This document shows positions 1 through 9,120 of a DNA stretch of 64,000 nt, piece by piece. Within the stretch, counting starts at the first letter, position 1, and each line of letters begins with the position of its first letter. A program made the translations under genes and the position numbers. The stretch comes from Morganella morganii (lineage in GTDB: Bacteria > Pseudomonadota > Gammaproteobacteria > Enterobacterales > Enterobacteriaceae), in assembly GCF_019243775.1 (NCBI RefSeq), contig NZ_CP069157.1, positions 372,001 to 436,000 on the forward strand. Direction: 5' to 3'. The notes below the pieces were generated by a model. It ran no database searches. It had not been told where the DNA came from and saw only the letters and a program-made list of their open reading frames with translations.

Positions 1-399
1 GGTGCCGAAGTGGAAGTGAAAGATTTACCGGGCTATCTGCCGCTGTACAACAATGACGTACTGAATGATCTGTTACAGCAGAATGCGGAAGGTCTGATTG
101 GTGATGAAAATGTCTGGGTTGCCGAGCATATGACCGGCAGTACTGACACCGGGGATCTGTCCCATATCATGCCGGTCAGTCATCCGTGGATTGGTTCAGT
201 GCGCGGCGGGCTGCACGGCAAAGATTATGTCGTTTTTGATGACGACATGGCCTATATCCGTCCGGCTCAGATGATGGCAATGACAATTATTGATTTGCTG
301 TTTGATGATGCCGCCGGTGCGGAATCCCTGATGGCGGAATATAAGCCGCTGATGAGTAAAGAAGAGTACCTCTCGTTTATCAGTTCCTTTAAGAACTGA
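1..399 (+). CDS. M20-family amidohydrolase, C-terminal part (cut by window edge)
   Basis: The reading frame is open from base 1 and ends at TGA 397-399, so only the last 132 or so residues are present. The segment GSTDTGDLSHIMP followed by GGLHGKDY fits the C-terminal catalytic-domain end of M20D amidohydrolases (AbgA/AbgB and hippurate-hydrolase type), in which an acidic and a histidine residue near this position complete the di-metal site. Such enzymes cleave N-acyl or N-aminobenzoyl amino acids in the cytoplasm. The substrate cannot be told from this fragment. A Rho-independent terminator follows directly. Family call is moderately firm; the exact member is unknown. Confidence 0.75.
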   Translation, partial: GAEVEVKDLPGYLPLYNNDVLNDLLQQNAEGLIGDENVWVAEHMTGSTDTGDLSHIMPVSHPWIGSVRGGLHGKDYVVFDDDMAYIRPAQMMAMTIIDLLFDDAAGAESLMAEYKPLMSKEEYLSFISSFKN

Positions 400-410
400 T
401 CATCCCCCTG

Positions 411-434
411 AAGGCCCGGAAACGGGCCTTTTTT
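411..434 (+). terminator. Intrinsic terminator after the amidohydrolase
   Basis: Perfect 8-bp stem (411-418 with 423-430), GAAA loop, then a T-run to 434. It lies 11 bases after the amidohydrolase stop and before the convergent acetyltransferase. Confidence 0.85.
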
Positions 435-451
435 ATAGGATATTACTGCCA

Positions 452-928
452 TTACTTCAGCGGCATAATATATTCGATAGCACCGGATTTATTTGCCACC
501 CAGTCATACAGACGCTGGCCACGGGTATTATCTTTATGGGTGTGCCAGTAGAGACGGCCGCACGGACGTGCCAGTGCCTGCTGCTGTACAAACTCAATCA
601 GCTGTTTGCCGATATGCTGGCCGCGCACAGACGGATCCACATACAGATCTTCCAGGTAACAAAACTCTTTTTCCGCCCAGGTGGAGCGGTGATAGAGATA
701 ATGCACGAACCCTATGACTTTGCCGTTCATCCGCGCCACGGCGCAGAACATCGGTTCTTTTTCATCAAAGAAACGTGACCAGCTGGTCAGTGTGACTTCT
801 TCCGGAAAGCTGACTTTATAAAATTCCTGATAGGCCAGCCAATGCGGCAGCCAGCCCGCATAATCATTCTGTGTGGCAGGCGCCACTGTCACCAGATCCG
901 GTACGGATGATGTCATTGTATTATTCAT
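452..928 (-). CDS. GNAT-family N-acetyltransferase (diamine acetyltransferase-like)
   Basis: About 158 residues covering a single GNAT domain. Motif A is visible as LYVDPSVRGQHIGKQLIEF, containing the acetyl-CoA pyrophosphate-binding R-G-Q-H-I-G loop. The final WHTHKDNTRGQRLYDWVA segment resembles motif B of the spermidine/spermine (SAT-like) acetyltransferases. It probably transfers an acetyl group from acetyl-CoA to a small amine, but the acceptor is inferred only. I chose the ATG at 928 rather than 952 because GAGGG sits about 7 bases upstream of it. It is divergent from the MocR regulator, which could control it. Confidence 0.8.
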   Translation of the reverse strand: MNNTMTSSVPDLVTVAPATQNDYAGWLPHWLAYQEFYKVSFPEEVTLTSWSRFFDEKEPMFCAVARMNGKVIGFVHYLYHRSTWAEKEFCYLEDLYVDPSVRGQHIGKQLIEFVQQQALARPCGRLYWHTHKDNTRGQRLYDWVANKSGAIEYIMPLK

Positions 929-1063
929 GGTGTTTCCCTCATTATTCTGCATTCTGCTGTTGTGAAGAAAACGCGCGTTTTCCGTGATGTGAAGAGTACG
1001 TGTTATTTTGGTTCTTTATAAGATACACTTTTTATATTTTTAACAGATCCACTTTAGGCCACT

Positions 1064-2551
1064 ATGCGAAAATCCGGCGCGGCAGCGTTTCCCGAATTAC
1101 TGACAGGTAACGGGATCATCAAAGATCAGGTGTATCACGCTCTGCGTGAGGCGATCCTCAGCGGCCGCCTGCATGCGGGCAGCAAAGTGCCGTCCGGGCG
1201 GGCGCTGGCGGAGATGATGGGGATCTCCCGTAACTCGGTGATTGCCGGGTTTGAGCGGTTGCAGGATGAGGGTTATCTCATCACCCGGCGCGGCGCGGGT
1301 ACCTTTGTGGCGGATAATCTGCCGGATCACGCCATCAGCGGTCCGGTGGCATCCCCGGCGGATGAAACCGGAGAACTGGTGACCGCCAATATCAGCCCGC
1401 TGGCAGAAACATTGCTGTCGCAGCGCGTTGCATCCGGAGCGCCGTCCGATGCATTGTTTATGGTCGGTACCGGATGTGTGGATCTGTTTCCGCATGATGT
1501 CTGGGGGCGGCTGCTAGGCCGTGTCTGGCGTCAGTCCCGCTATGCGCTGCATACGCACAGTGAGCCGCACGGCTACCCGCCGCTGCGCCGGGCAATCTGT
1601 CATTATGTCCGTGCCACCCGCGGATTGCAGTGCGATGAGGATCAGATCCTGATTGTCAACGGTACCCAGCAGGCGATTAACCTGACAGTGCAGACGCTGT
1701 TACAGCCCGGGGATGAGGTCTGGCTGGATGATCCGGGCTATGACGGTGCGCGCGGGGCGTTTTTATCACAGCGGCTGACAGTGCGTCCGGTACGGGCGGA
1801 TGAAGAGGGCATGGATGTGTATGACGGCCTGCGCCGCTGGCCGGACGCGAAACTGGTGTTCACCGCGCCGTCACATCAGTTTCCGGGCGGCGGTACACTC
1901 AGCCTGGCCCGGCGTTCGGCGCTGCTCTCCTGGGCGGCAAAGCACCATGTCTGGATCTTCGAGGATGATTATAACGGGGAGTTCCGTTATGCCGATCGTC
2001 CGCTTCAGGCATTGCAGGGGCTGGACAGGCATCAGCGGGTGATTTATGCGGGAACATTTTCCAAAATGCTCTATCCCGCCTTCCGGCTGGGATTTCTCGT
2101 CGTACCGAAAGCGCTGATCCCGGCCTTTGAGGTGACAAAATATTATGCCGATACCGGCTGCGGCTATCTGGAGCAGGCCACGCTGACCCGGTTTATTAAT
2201 GAAGGTCACTATGCACGGCATGTCCGCCGGGTGCGCAAAGCCTGTTATGAGCGGCGGCAGGCGGTGACGGATGCCATTAATCAATACCTTCCTGAACTGC
2301 TGGATATTGTGCCGAGTGACTCGGGGATCCACCTGTTATGCAGGATGAAAAACGGTGTTCCGGCACAGACGGTGATTCAGGCAGGACGGCAGTGCGGCAT
2401 GGGCATGCAGCCGCTGGCCCGTTACTGCCGTCCGGATGCACCGCAGGAAGGGGTATTATTCGGGTTTGCCGCCTATCCGGCGGAGAAACTCACCGATGGC
2501 ATCCGCCGCCTCGCGGAGGCGTTACAGGCTCAGGGTGTGGTGACGGTTTAG
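1064..2551 (+). CDS. MocR/PdxR-type PLP-dependent transcriptional regulator
   Basis: A 495-residue fusion of an N-terminal GntR-type winged helix (about residues 15-85, with SGRLHAGSKVPSGRALAEMM) and a fold-type I aminotransferase-like domain (about 120-490). The PLP-lysine region is visible as AGTFSKMLYPAFRLGF, and NGTQQAINL and DDYNGEFRY match conserved cofactor-pocket motifs. MocR proteins sense PLP or amino compounds and usually regulate a divergent neighbour, here the GNAT gene. The 3' end overlaps that of the convergent TauE-family gene by 4 bases. The family is certain; its regulon is inferred. Confidence 0.9.
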   Translation: MRKSGAAAFPELLTGNGIIKDQVYHALREAILSGRLHAGSKVPSGRALAEMMGISRNSVIAGFERLQDEGYLITRRGAGTFVADNLPDHAISGPVASPADETGELVTANISPLAETLLSQRVASGAPSDALFMVGTGCVDLFPHDVWGRLLGRVWRQSRYALHTHSEPHGYPPLRRAICHYVRATRGLQCDEDQILIVNGTQQAINLTVQTLLQPGDEVWLDDPGYDGARGAFLSQRLTVRPVRADEEGMDVYDGLRRWPDAKLVFTAPSHQFPGGGTLSLARRSALLSWAAKHHVWIFEDDYNGEFRYADRPLQALQGLDRHQRVIYAGTFSKMLYPAFRLGFLVVPKALIPAFEVTKYYADTGCGYLEQATLTRFINEGHYARHVRRVRKACYERRQAVTDAINQYLPELLDIVPSDSGIHLLCRMKNGVPAQTVIQAGRQCGMGMQPLARYCRPDAPQEGVLFGFAAYPAEKLTDGIRRLAEALQAQGVVTV

Positions 2552-3330
2552 AACAGATTCAGTGTCATCATCACTGCGCTGCACAGGATAAGGATCAGCG
2601 TGGCGTACTGAAAAGCGCGATCCGGCATCCGCGTGAGCAGAATTTTGGTCAGCGGCATACTGAGCAGGGACCCGGCAAACAGCCACAACGCGAGACGGAC
2701 ATCCGTGTGTCCGTCCTGCATATAGGCAATAGCGGAAGAGCCGGAGAGCAGGGTGGTGACAAAAATAGAGGTGCCGATAGCCTGACGGATATCCATCTTT
2801 GCATAGCGCAGCAGCATCGGCAGCACCACAATCCCGCCGCCGACCCCCGTTGCCCCCAGTACCACACCGGCGGTGATCCCCGGCAGCAAAAGCTCCCGTA
2901 CTGACATGGGGGTTTCAGCCGTATCCGCCGGTAACGGAGGCGGGAAAAACATCCGCTGAATAAACAGCCACAGTGAAAACAGGATCGCCGCCACGACCAG
3001 CAGATTAATACTCTTTTCTGTGATCGCCTGCCAGGCCGGTACCGAGGCAAGCCATGTCACCAGCAGACTGGCACCGAAGGTGGCGGGCAGCATAATCCCC
3101 AGCACAATCATGGCGCGCCGGAGCGGAATATTGCCGAGTTTGTAGTGCAGCCAGGAGGAGGCGACCTTCATCAGCATGGAGAGAAGATTGGCGGTGGCGA
3201 CGGCCATCAGGGCATTCATGCCGTAGAGATACGTCAGGATTGGCAGCACTATCACTCCGCCGCCGACACCGGTGGTGCTGATAATCAGCCCGGTTAAGGC
3301 GCCTGTGATCAGTGTTGTGATAATAGCCAT
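2548..3330 (-). CDS. TauE/SafE-family sulfite/organosulfur exporter
   Basis: A 260-residue polytopic inner-membrane protein of the TauE/SafE (DUF81) family. The two internally related halves each carry the hallmark GxGGG loop: STTGVGGGVIVLPIL near the N-terminus and GATGVGGGIVVLPML in the second half. Members move sulfite, sulfoacetate or related anions out of the cell; the substrate here is not predictable. I chose the ATG at 3330 because GGAAAGGAC lies just upstream, rather than the more distal ATG at 3354. It runs convergent to the MocR gene with a 4-base overlap. Confidence 0.87.
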   Translation of the reverse strand: MAIITTLITGALTGLIISTTGVGGGVIVLPILTYLYGMNALMAVATANLLSMLMKVASSWLHYKLGNIPLRRAMIVLGIMLPATFGASLLVTWLASVPAWQAITEKSINLLVVAAILFSLWLFIQRMFFPPPLPADTAETPMSVRELLLPGITAGVVLGATGVGGGIVVLPMLLRYAKMDIRQAIGTSIFVTTLLSGSSAIAYMQDGHTDVRLALWLFAGSLLSMPLTKILLTRMPDRAFQYATLILILCSAVMMTLNLF

Positions 3331-3478
3331 TGTCCTTTCCCCGGGCCGGAACAAACAGGGGAGTTATCATACCCCATGGCGGGCGGATAAATACACTTAA
3401 GGATAATTCCGGTCAGGATTTCTCATTTTTTGCGCTATGATCACAACGGGTTTCCGGTGATTAAATAAAGGATGAGTC

Positions 3479-4471
3479 ATGAAAAGGGGCGTATTTTTAT
3501 CTGTGGTGATTGCATTGCTGGCCGGATGTAAGGAAACCCCGCCGCCTGCACCGGACGGATATTATGTGATTGATGATATTACCGTCACGTATGATAACCC
3601 GGCGGATAATGCGCCGGAGAACAGTGATCCGGAAAAAAATGTCAAAGCCGCCATCCGTGACACCATGGTCAGCCTGAAAGACTCCACATTTTTCTGGTTT
3701 GAGCCGGGCAGAGTCACGGTGGATAACAGCGGCAACCGTTTTGACAGTGATATTCATGGCGATACCTTTGATCTGAATAATATACAGACGACCTGGACAT
3801 CACCGGACAGCGGACAAACCGTCTATCTGACCACGGAAAAAGAGGGCGCGTGCGGCTTTTTTAACTGCACCCTGAAAATGACCCTTTCCCGCGCCGATCA
3901 CACCTCCGAAAAACTGGCCGGAATGAAAGCGGTGTCTGATGTCAGAGCCGCCTCCTATGAAGCTTATCTGGAAACACAGCGTCAGTATTACAAAGAGAAC
4001 GGCTTCCCGCCGGTTCCCGGTGACACCATCAGAATGACAGAAAATATCTCAGTCACCCTGCCGGAAACGATGGCTATCGACCTGAAAAAGCAGGAGGGCG
4101 GCGATTATGTCCGCGATATCGGCGGTCTTCATATTGAAAGCGATGATGATAATACGGAGATTTACCGCTTCCGGGATCCGCTCAGTGACGCGGAAGGTAT
4201 TATTCATCTGGTGAAAGTCCCGAAATACCGCTGGCGTTTTGATGAATGGCTGAATCAGCAGAAAGGCATTATCTATCAGGAAGAGAACGGCGCGATCTAT
4301 TACAACCGCTGGGGTAAGCCGGAATGCACCTATTTCCGCTATGACCAGAAAGAGCGGCGCTATGTGATTATTGTGGCGGAAACTGCGGATCAGATGATGA
4401 TGCAGCAGATGTACAGTATTGCGCGATCTGCCGGGAAAAACCCGCCACCTGAAGCGAAAAGCAATAAATAA
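3479..4471 (+). CDS. Hypothetical outer-membrane lipoprotein
   Basis: A 330-residue protein with a type II signal peptide: MKRGVFLSVVIALLAGC ends in the lipobox LAGC, with Lys at +2 consistent with outer-membrane sorting. The start is supported by AAAGGATG upstream. The mature part is acidic and soluble, with a Cys pair in GACGFFNC that could form a disulfide. No known domain was recognised. It stands alone between the TauE gene and the convergent aldehyde dehydrogenase, and a bidirectional terminator follows. Confidence 0.75.
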   Translation: MKRGVFLSVVIALLAGCKETPPPAPDGYYVIDDITVTYDNPADNAPENSDPEKNVKAAIRDTMVSLKDSTFFWFEPGRVTVDNSGNRFDSDIHGDTFDLNNIQTTWTSPDSGQTVYLTTEKEGACGFFNCTLKMTLSRADHTSEKLAGMKAVSDVRAASYEAYLETQRQYYKENGFPPVPGDTIRMTENISVTLPETMAIDLKKQEGGDYVRDIGGLHIESDDDNTEIYRFRDPLSDAEGIIHLVKVPKYRWRFDEWLNQQKGIIYQEENGAIYYNRWGKPECTYFRYDQKERRYVIIVAETADQMMMQQMYSIARSAGKNPPPEAKSNK

Positions 4472-4477
4472 GTAAAA

Positions 4478-4503
4478 AAATGCCCGGCGTCGCCGGGCAT
4501 TTA
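4478..4503. terminator. Bidirectional terminator
   Basis: Inverted repeat AATGCCCGGCG/CGCCGGGCATT flanked by A-rich and T-rich arms. It separates the lipoprotein gene from the convergent aldehyde dehydrogenase. Confidence 0.85.
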
Positions 4504-4509
4504 CGTTAA

Positions 4510-5994
4510 TTATGACTCTTTGGTGCTGATATAGATGTTTTTCACTTCGGTATAGGCATCCAGCATCATTTTATGGGTTTCCCGTCCCAGCCCGGAGTTT
4601 TTATAACCGCCGAACGGGGCATGAGCCGGCAGCTCATGATAGGTATTCACCCACATACGGCCGGTTCTGACCGCTTTCGCCACACGCAGTGCGCGGTTGA
4701 TATCCTGTGTCCAGACCGCACCACCCAGCCCGTACTCGGAATCATTTGCCATCGCGACAACTTCATCTTCATCACTGAACGGGATCACCACCAGTACTGG
4801 TCCGAAAATTTCTTCGCGGGCAACCCGCATCTGATTGGTGACATTGGTGATAATCGTCGGCTTCATAAAGAACCCGGCATCCAGCCCGTCACTGGTCAGG
4901 CGTTCGCCGCCGGTGAGGATGGTGGCACCCTCTTTTTTCGCCAGTTCCACATAGCTGAGGATGGTATCGAGCTGTCCCTGACTGACCTGGCTGCCCATCT
5001 GAGTGTCTTTCGCCATCGGATCGCCGACTTTGACAGATTCAAAACGGGCTTTCAGTTTTTTCAGGAACTCATCGTGAATATCTTTGTGCAGGAACAGGCG
5101 TGAACCGGATTCACAGGCCTGACCCTGGTTCATCAGGATCGCGATAGCTGCATATTTGACGGCTTTTTCCATATTGGCATCCGGGAACACGATATTCGCC
5201 GATTTACCGCCCAGTTCCAGAGTGGCCGGGATCAGTTTTTTCGCGGCGGCAGCAGCAACAGTGTAACCAACGCTGGTGGAGCCGGTGAACGCCACTTTGT
5301 CCACATCCGGATGGTCAAGAATCGCCTGGCCGACCACAGAGCCGCGACCGGTAACAATATTAATCACCCCGGCAGGCAGCACATCATTCAGGATGCGGCC
5401 CAGTTCCAGCAGGGTCAGCGGGGTCAGGCTGGCCGGGTTTATCACCACGGTATCTCCGGCGGCAATGACCGGCGCCAGTTTCCAGGCTGCCATCAGCAGC
5501 GGGAAGTTCCACGGGATAATCTGACCGACAACGCCGAGCGGCTCACGGATCACCAGACTCAGGGTGTTTTCGTCCAGTACATCGGCCTGGTCGGAATGGG
5601 CGCGGATAGCCCCTGCAAAGTAGCGGAAATGGTCAATCGCGGCCGGTAAATCGATGGAAATGGCCTCATTATACGGCTTACCGTTATCGAGGGATTCCAG
5701 GGTGGCGAAGCGTTCTTTTTCGGCTTCCAGACGGTCGGCAATTTTCAGTAACAGTTGCTGACGTTCCGCAGGAGAGGTATGGCGCCAGGTTTCAAAGGTC
5801 TTTTTGGCGGCGGCAACCGCTGTGTTGACATCCTGCGCGGTACCGGCCGGATAATCTGCCAGTAATTCACCGGTTGCGGGGTTAAATGTCTGGCTTTTAG
5901 CGTGATCACTGCTTTCGACCCACTGGCCGTTAATCAGCATTTTGTAGGATGGCTGAGGACGCAAAGCCTGTTCTATATCTTTCAGTTTAATCAT
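4510..5994 (-). CDS. NAD(P)-dependent aldehyde dehydrogenase, AldA1-like subfamily
   Basis: 494 residues, full family length, oxidising an aldehyde to its acid in the cytoplasm. Visible are the IIPWNFPL substrate/cofactor strand, the general-base segment TLELGGKSANI, the nucleophile region NQGQACESGSRLF (catalytic Cys) and EEIFGPVL. The usual KPAE cofactor motif is replaced by INPASLTPL. From recall, staphylococcal AldA1-type enzymes carry a comparable substitution (IQPSSSTPL), so this looks like a subfamily trait rather than decay. I chose the ATG at 5994 because GGAGAAAATA precedes it; the longer frame to 6114 is not typical of the family. Substrate is unknown; no adjacent pathway genes are seen. 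Confidence 0.9.
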   Translation of the reverse strand: MIKLKDIEQALRPQPSYKMLINGQWVESSDHAKSQTFNPATGELLADYPAGTAQDVNTAVAAAKKTFETWRHTSPAERQQLLLKIADRLEAEKERFATLESLDNGKPYNEAISIDLPAAIDHFRYFAGAIRAHSDQADVLDENTLSLVIREPLGVVGQIIPWNFPLLMAAWKLAPVIAAGDTVVINPASLTPLTLLELGRILNDVLPAGVINIVTGRGSVVGQAILDHPDVDKVAFTGSTSVGYTVAAAAAKKLIPATLELGGKSANIVFPDANMEKAVKYAAIAILMNQGQACESGSRLFLHKDIHDEFLKKLKARFESVKVGDPMAKDTQMGSQVSQGQLDTILSYVELAKKEGATILTGGERLTSDGLDAGFFMKPTIITNVTNQMRVAREEIFGPVLVVIPFSDEDEVVAMANDSEYGLGGAVWTQDINRALRVAKAVRTGRMWVNTYHELPAHAPFGGYKNSGLGRETHKMMLDAYTEVKNIYISTKES

Positions 5995-6272
5995 TATTTT
6001 CTCCGTTCTGTCCGGGTGACTGATGAGCGCCGGAACGGCCTCATCGGGACAACAAGGCGTAAATACATGAGAACGTAACTGCACGTATTTATTAACGTCC
6101 TTAAACATTACCATATCAAACTATTAACGTGGCAATGAATTTGGCTATAACTGCAAAAGGCAGCATTAATTACCAAATTTATTTTTTTGCCATATTGAAT
6201 AGAGTTATGGTATACAGTAATCATATTTGATTACATTTGGTGCGGACGATAAACTGAAAAGAAAACATTGGG

Positions 6273-6399
6273 ATGAAGGATGAAGGAAACCATATAATTA
6301 TTGTGCATGTCTTTCAGAAAAAAAACGCAGAAAACACCAAAGCAGGTGCTAGAGTTAGCACATGAGAGAATGAAAGAAATGATAAGGAGGCTGAAATGA
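6273..6399 (+). pseudogene. Remnant of a HigB/RelE-type toxin (C-terminal end, frameshifted)
   Basis: Only the last 40 or so codons of a Gp49-like HigB toxin remain. The frame from 6273 reads NHIIIVHVFQKK; the frame from 6307 continues as KKTQKTPKQVLELAHERM, the typical toxin tail. They join only if one A is removed from the eight-A run near 6317-6324. Nothing upstream of 6273 resembles the toxin's core, so the 5' part appears deleted. The final TGA overlaps the antitoxin ATG (ATGA), the standard coupling in higBA operons. Not listed as a long ORF because it is broken. Confidence 0.7.
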
Positions 6400-6713
6400 G
6401 TCGTAATGATGATTATGATTTAGTCCCTTTTGAAGAGCTGAAAAATACATTACTTAAAGATCCTGAAGTCATTGATGCACTGGATGAAATTCAGGCACGA
6501 AAAGTATTGCTGGATACATTAAAAGCAGCGAGAAAAGCCCGGAAAATTACCCAGGCTGAAGTGGCTGAAAAAATGGCGACGCAAAAACAGAATATTTCCC
6601 GCCTGGAAAAAGGGGACTATGACCCGCAACTGGGAACATTGATTCGTTATGCAGACGCCATTGGCGGACGATTATCTTTTGATTTTCTGCCTGTAATTTC
6701 GGAGTCTGTCTGA
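6396..6713 (+). CDS. XRE-family antitoxin, HigA-like (toxin partner decayed)
   Basis: 105 residues. The C-terminal half carries an XRE helix-turn-helix, RKITQAEVAEKMATQKQNIS followed by RLEKGDYDPQLGTLIRYADA, typical of HigA antitoxins that bind their own operator and neutralise a RelE-fold ribonuclease. A good Shine-Dalgarno, AAGGAGG, lies within the toxin remnant, and the start overlaps the toxin stop. Because the upstream toxin is truncated and frameshifted, this is probably an orphan antitoxin, retained as a DNA-binding repressor or against a toxin encoded elsewhere. Confidence 0.85.
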   Translation: MSRNDDYDLVPFEELKNTLLKDPEVIDALDEIQARKVLLDTLKAARKARKITQAEVAEKMATQKQNISRLEKGDYDPQLGTLIRYADAIGGRLSFDFLPVISESV

Positions 6714-6736
6714 TAATACCGGCGGTTACCTTGCCG

Positions 6737-7372
6737 TTATACAGCCAGCAAAAGCCGCCCGGCAAACAGCAGCAGAATAGTGCCGATGACATTGTCGAAC
6801 AACCGGCTGTGTGCGAGGAACCGCTCACGGATACGCTGGTGTGAGAACAAAACGGAAACGGCCATAAACCAGGCCGCATTCACGCCGCACATCCACACGC
6901 CGTAGAACAGTTTCACCGTCACCGGCGTGGACGGACTGACCAGCGTGGTGAACATGGCCAGGAAAAACAGCATCGCTTTCGGGTTGGTGGCGTTGGTCAG
7001 AAATCCCATCCAAAATGCCTTGCCGGCCGTTTGTACCGGGGCGCTATCCGGGCTCTCCGGGGCGATAGCGGCACTTGCGCCTTTACTGCGCAGAAACTGA
7101 ATGCCCAGCCAGATAAGATAAGCCGCACCAATGTATTTCGCGGTATCCATCAGCCACGGTGTGGCCTGCATCAGGGCTGTCACACCAGCCAGCGTGTACA
7201 CCACATGCACGGAAATCCCGGCGCCAATGCCGAGTGCTGTCATCAGCCCGGCTTTGCGTCCGTGATAAATACTCTGGCGCAGCGTCACGGCAAAGTCCGG
7301 CCCCGGCGAGACAACAATGAAAAAATGGACGAGCGCAAGCGCCAGAAATTCACTCTGGTTGAACAGATTCAT
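6737..7372 (-). CDS. LysE/RhtB-family amino acid exporter
   Basis: About 211 residues with six predicted membrane segments. The family signature is visible near the N-terminus: FFIVVSPGPDFAVTLRQSIY, then GRKAGLMTALGIGAG. RhtB-type proteins export homoserine, threonine, leucine or other small neutral amino acids by proton antiport; substrate is not predictable. Two ATGs are adjacent (7375 and 7372); the GAGG at 5 bases favours the second. It lies downstream of the alaX-like gene, 59 bases away on the same strand, so they may be co-transcribed. Confidence 0.85.
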   Translation of the reverse strand: MNLFNQSEFLALALVHFFIVVSPGPDFAVTLRQSIYHGRKAGLMTALGIGAGISVHVVYTLAGVTALMQATPWLMDTAKYIGAAYLIWLGIQFLRSKGASAAIAPESPDSAPVQTAGKAFWMGFLTNATNPKAMLFFLAMFTTLVSPSTPVTVKLFYGVWMCGVNAAWFMAVSVLFSHQRIRERFLAHSRLFDNVIGTILLLFAGRLLLAV

Positions 7373-7431
7373 CATAACCTCAGCAGATTAACAGGGGCGG
7401 CGGGAGTGCCGCCGCAGAGAGACAGGCTCCG

Positions 7432-8064
7432 TCAGATGACGTCGTACTGAACGGACAGAACGCCCTTTTTGGTTTTCACGGATTTCAGCACCAGTGTGCC
7501 GATCTCGCCGAGTGACTGCACATGCGTGCCGCCGCAGGAGTAAGGCTCAAAATCCGCAAAACGGATCTGAAACATACCGTCCTCATCCTGATAGTGATGG
7601 CAGGGGTGATCTGCGTCGATCAGCGCCTGACAGTGGCGGCGGACATCTTCCGGATCCACGATCACCGGGGAACCGGCAGGAATATATTGGATCCGTCCTT
7701 CATCCGGCCAGTGATGTCCTTTGGTCGGCTTCCAGCCGAAAGTTTCCATCACATGAGAGAGCAGGTGCCCGCCGGTATGCAGCCGCGAGTGCAACTGACG
7801 TTTCTCTGCATCGACATTCATCTGAACTTCACCGGGGGCGACCGGTATATCGGTGTAATGAATGATACCTTCCGGCATAAAAGCGGTGTGAATAACAGTG
7901 GCGTCACCGAGTGTGCCGGTGTCTCCCGGTTGCCCGCCACCCTGCGGATGGAACAGGGTTTTATCGAGGATAACCGCATAGCGCCCGTCCTCTGCCGGAC
8001 GGCATTCCAGGACAGTGGCGGAGCCCCGTAAGGCGCGGCTGGTCAGATAGCATTTTTCTGTCAT
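7432..8064 (-). CDS. AlaX-type alanyl-tRNA editing protein
   Basis: 210 residues, a free-standing version of the AlaRS editing domain that hydrolyses mischarged Ser- or Gly-tRNA(Ala). Zinc-ligand motifs are visible: RLHTGGHLLSHVM (HxxxH) and SCGGTHVQSLGEIG (CxxxH). The N-terminal FHPQGGGQPGDTG is the conserved editing-domain loop. The frame is open to 8370, but the ATG at 8064 with GAGG upstream gives the usual family length. It diverges from the LysR gene, a common arrangement for a regulator and its target, but that link is inferred. Confidence 0.88.
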   Translation of the reverse strand: MTEKCYLTSRALRGSATVLECRPAEDGRYAVILDKTLFHPQGGGQPGDTGTLGDATVIHTAFMPEGIIHYTDIPVAPGEVQMNVDAEKRQLHSRLHTGGHLLSHVMETFGWKPTKGHHWPDEGRIQYIPAGSPVIVDPEDVRRHCQALIDADHPCHHYQDEDGMFQIRFADFEPYSCGGTHVQSLGEIGTLVLKSVKTKKGVLSVQYDVI

Positions 8065-8164
8065 GGTGATGTGTGCCTCATTATTATTGTGTCGTGTTGT
8101 CTGACATTGTATTGCAGGCACTGTCATATGATAATACGGCAAAAATGCAAAGGATTTATTCCCT

Positions 8165-9091
8165 GTGATCACAAATGAAACCCTCGCATTACTCGAGGAA
8201 ATGGCGGTATTTGCCAAAGTGGTGGAAACCGGCAGTTTCTCGGAAGCTGCCCGGCAGCTCGGCGCGACACCGTCTGCGATCAGCCGTGCGGTCTCGCGGC
8301 TGGAGCGCGCACTCAATACCCGGTTATTGCAGCGCACGACCCGCAAGCTGCGTCTGAATGAGAGTGGCAAGGCGGTATATCAGCACTGTCAGGCGCTGGT
8401 GAATTCTGCGGGAGCGGTGATGAGTGCCAGCGGGCAGTTCAGTGAAACACCTTCCGGGCTGGTGCGTCTGGGCGCCCCGAAAGCACTGGGCTATTTTATG
8501 GTGCATCCGCTTATCAATGAATTCCTCGCAACGAATTCCGGTGTGAATGTGATGCTGCGTCTGGAAGATCGCTATATGGATCTGATTGATGAGGAAATCG
8601 ATCTTGCCATCCGTATTACCAATGAACCGCCGCCGGGGCTTATCGGCAAGCGGCTGTTTACGGTCAGTCATATTTTATGTGCCACGCCGCAGTATCTGGC
8701 GGAATATGGCACTCCGTCTCATCCGCAGGAGCTGAAGGATCACAGCTGCCTGTTCCTCAGTGAGGAAGCGGCAGATACCCGCTGGCGTTTTCAGCAGGGG
8801 AATAAAGTGGTGTCTGTGAATGTGCACGGGCGTTATTCATCAAACCACAGCGGGGTGCGGCTCGGCGGGGTGAAATCACATCTCGGGATCGGCGGGCTGC
8901 CGGTATTTACGGCGCGTAAATCGCTGGAGAGCGGGGAGATTGTGCAGGTTCTGCCGGACTGGACGTTTAAAACCCGTTACAGCGGGGATGCCTGGCTGCT
9001 TTATCCGCCGTCGCGTTATCAGCCGCCGCATATGATGGTGTTTATTGATTATCTGGTGAAAAAAACTGCGGACATAAAAAAAGCGCCTTAA
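8165..9091 (+). CDS. LysR-family transcriptional regulator (CrgA/DmlR-like subgroup)
   Basis: 308 residues with an N-terminal winged helix (about 12-72: VVETGSFSEAARQLGATPSA, then ISRAVSRLERALNTRLLQR) and a periplasmic-binding-protein-like effector domain. It starts at GTG 8165, with AAAGGA about 10 bases upstream; an internal ATG near 8201 is also possible. Such regulators bind as tetramers and often control the divergent gene, here alaX. The stop codon lies inside the following terminator stem. Confidence 0.87.
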   Translation: MITNETLALLEEMAVFAKVVETGSFSEAARQLGATPSAISRAVSRLERALNTRLLQRTTRKLRLNESGKAVYQHCQALVNSAGAVMSASGQFSETPSGLVRLGAPKALGYFMVHPLINEFLATNSGVNVMLRLEDRYMDLIDEEIDLAIRITNEPPPGLIGKRLFTVSHILCATPQYLAEYGTPSHPQELKDHSCLFLSEEAADTRWRFQQGNKVVSVNVHGRYSSNHSGVRLGGVKSHLGIGGLPVFTARKSLESGEIVQVLPDWTFKTRYSGDAWLLYPPSRYQPPHMMVFIDYLVKKTADIKKAP

Positions 9092-9104
9092 AGGCGCTTT
9101 TTTT
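9081..9104. terminator. Bidirectional terminator
   Basis: Stem AAGCGCCT/AGGCGCTT with a poly-A arm on the left and a poly-T arm on the right. It can stop the LysR transcript (its stop codon is inside the hairpin) and the leftward microprotein transcript. Confidence 0.85.
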
Positions 9105-9120
9105 GTATCTGTCTGATTAA

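Noticed and set aside
5434-5460. Loss of the KPAE lysine in the aldehyde dehydrogenase as a sign of inactivation
   Set aside because: From recall, AldA1-type enzymes also replace it (IQPS), and the catalytic Cys and general-base regions are intact, so it looks like a subfamily trait.
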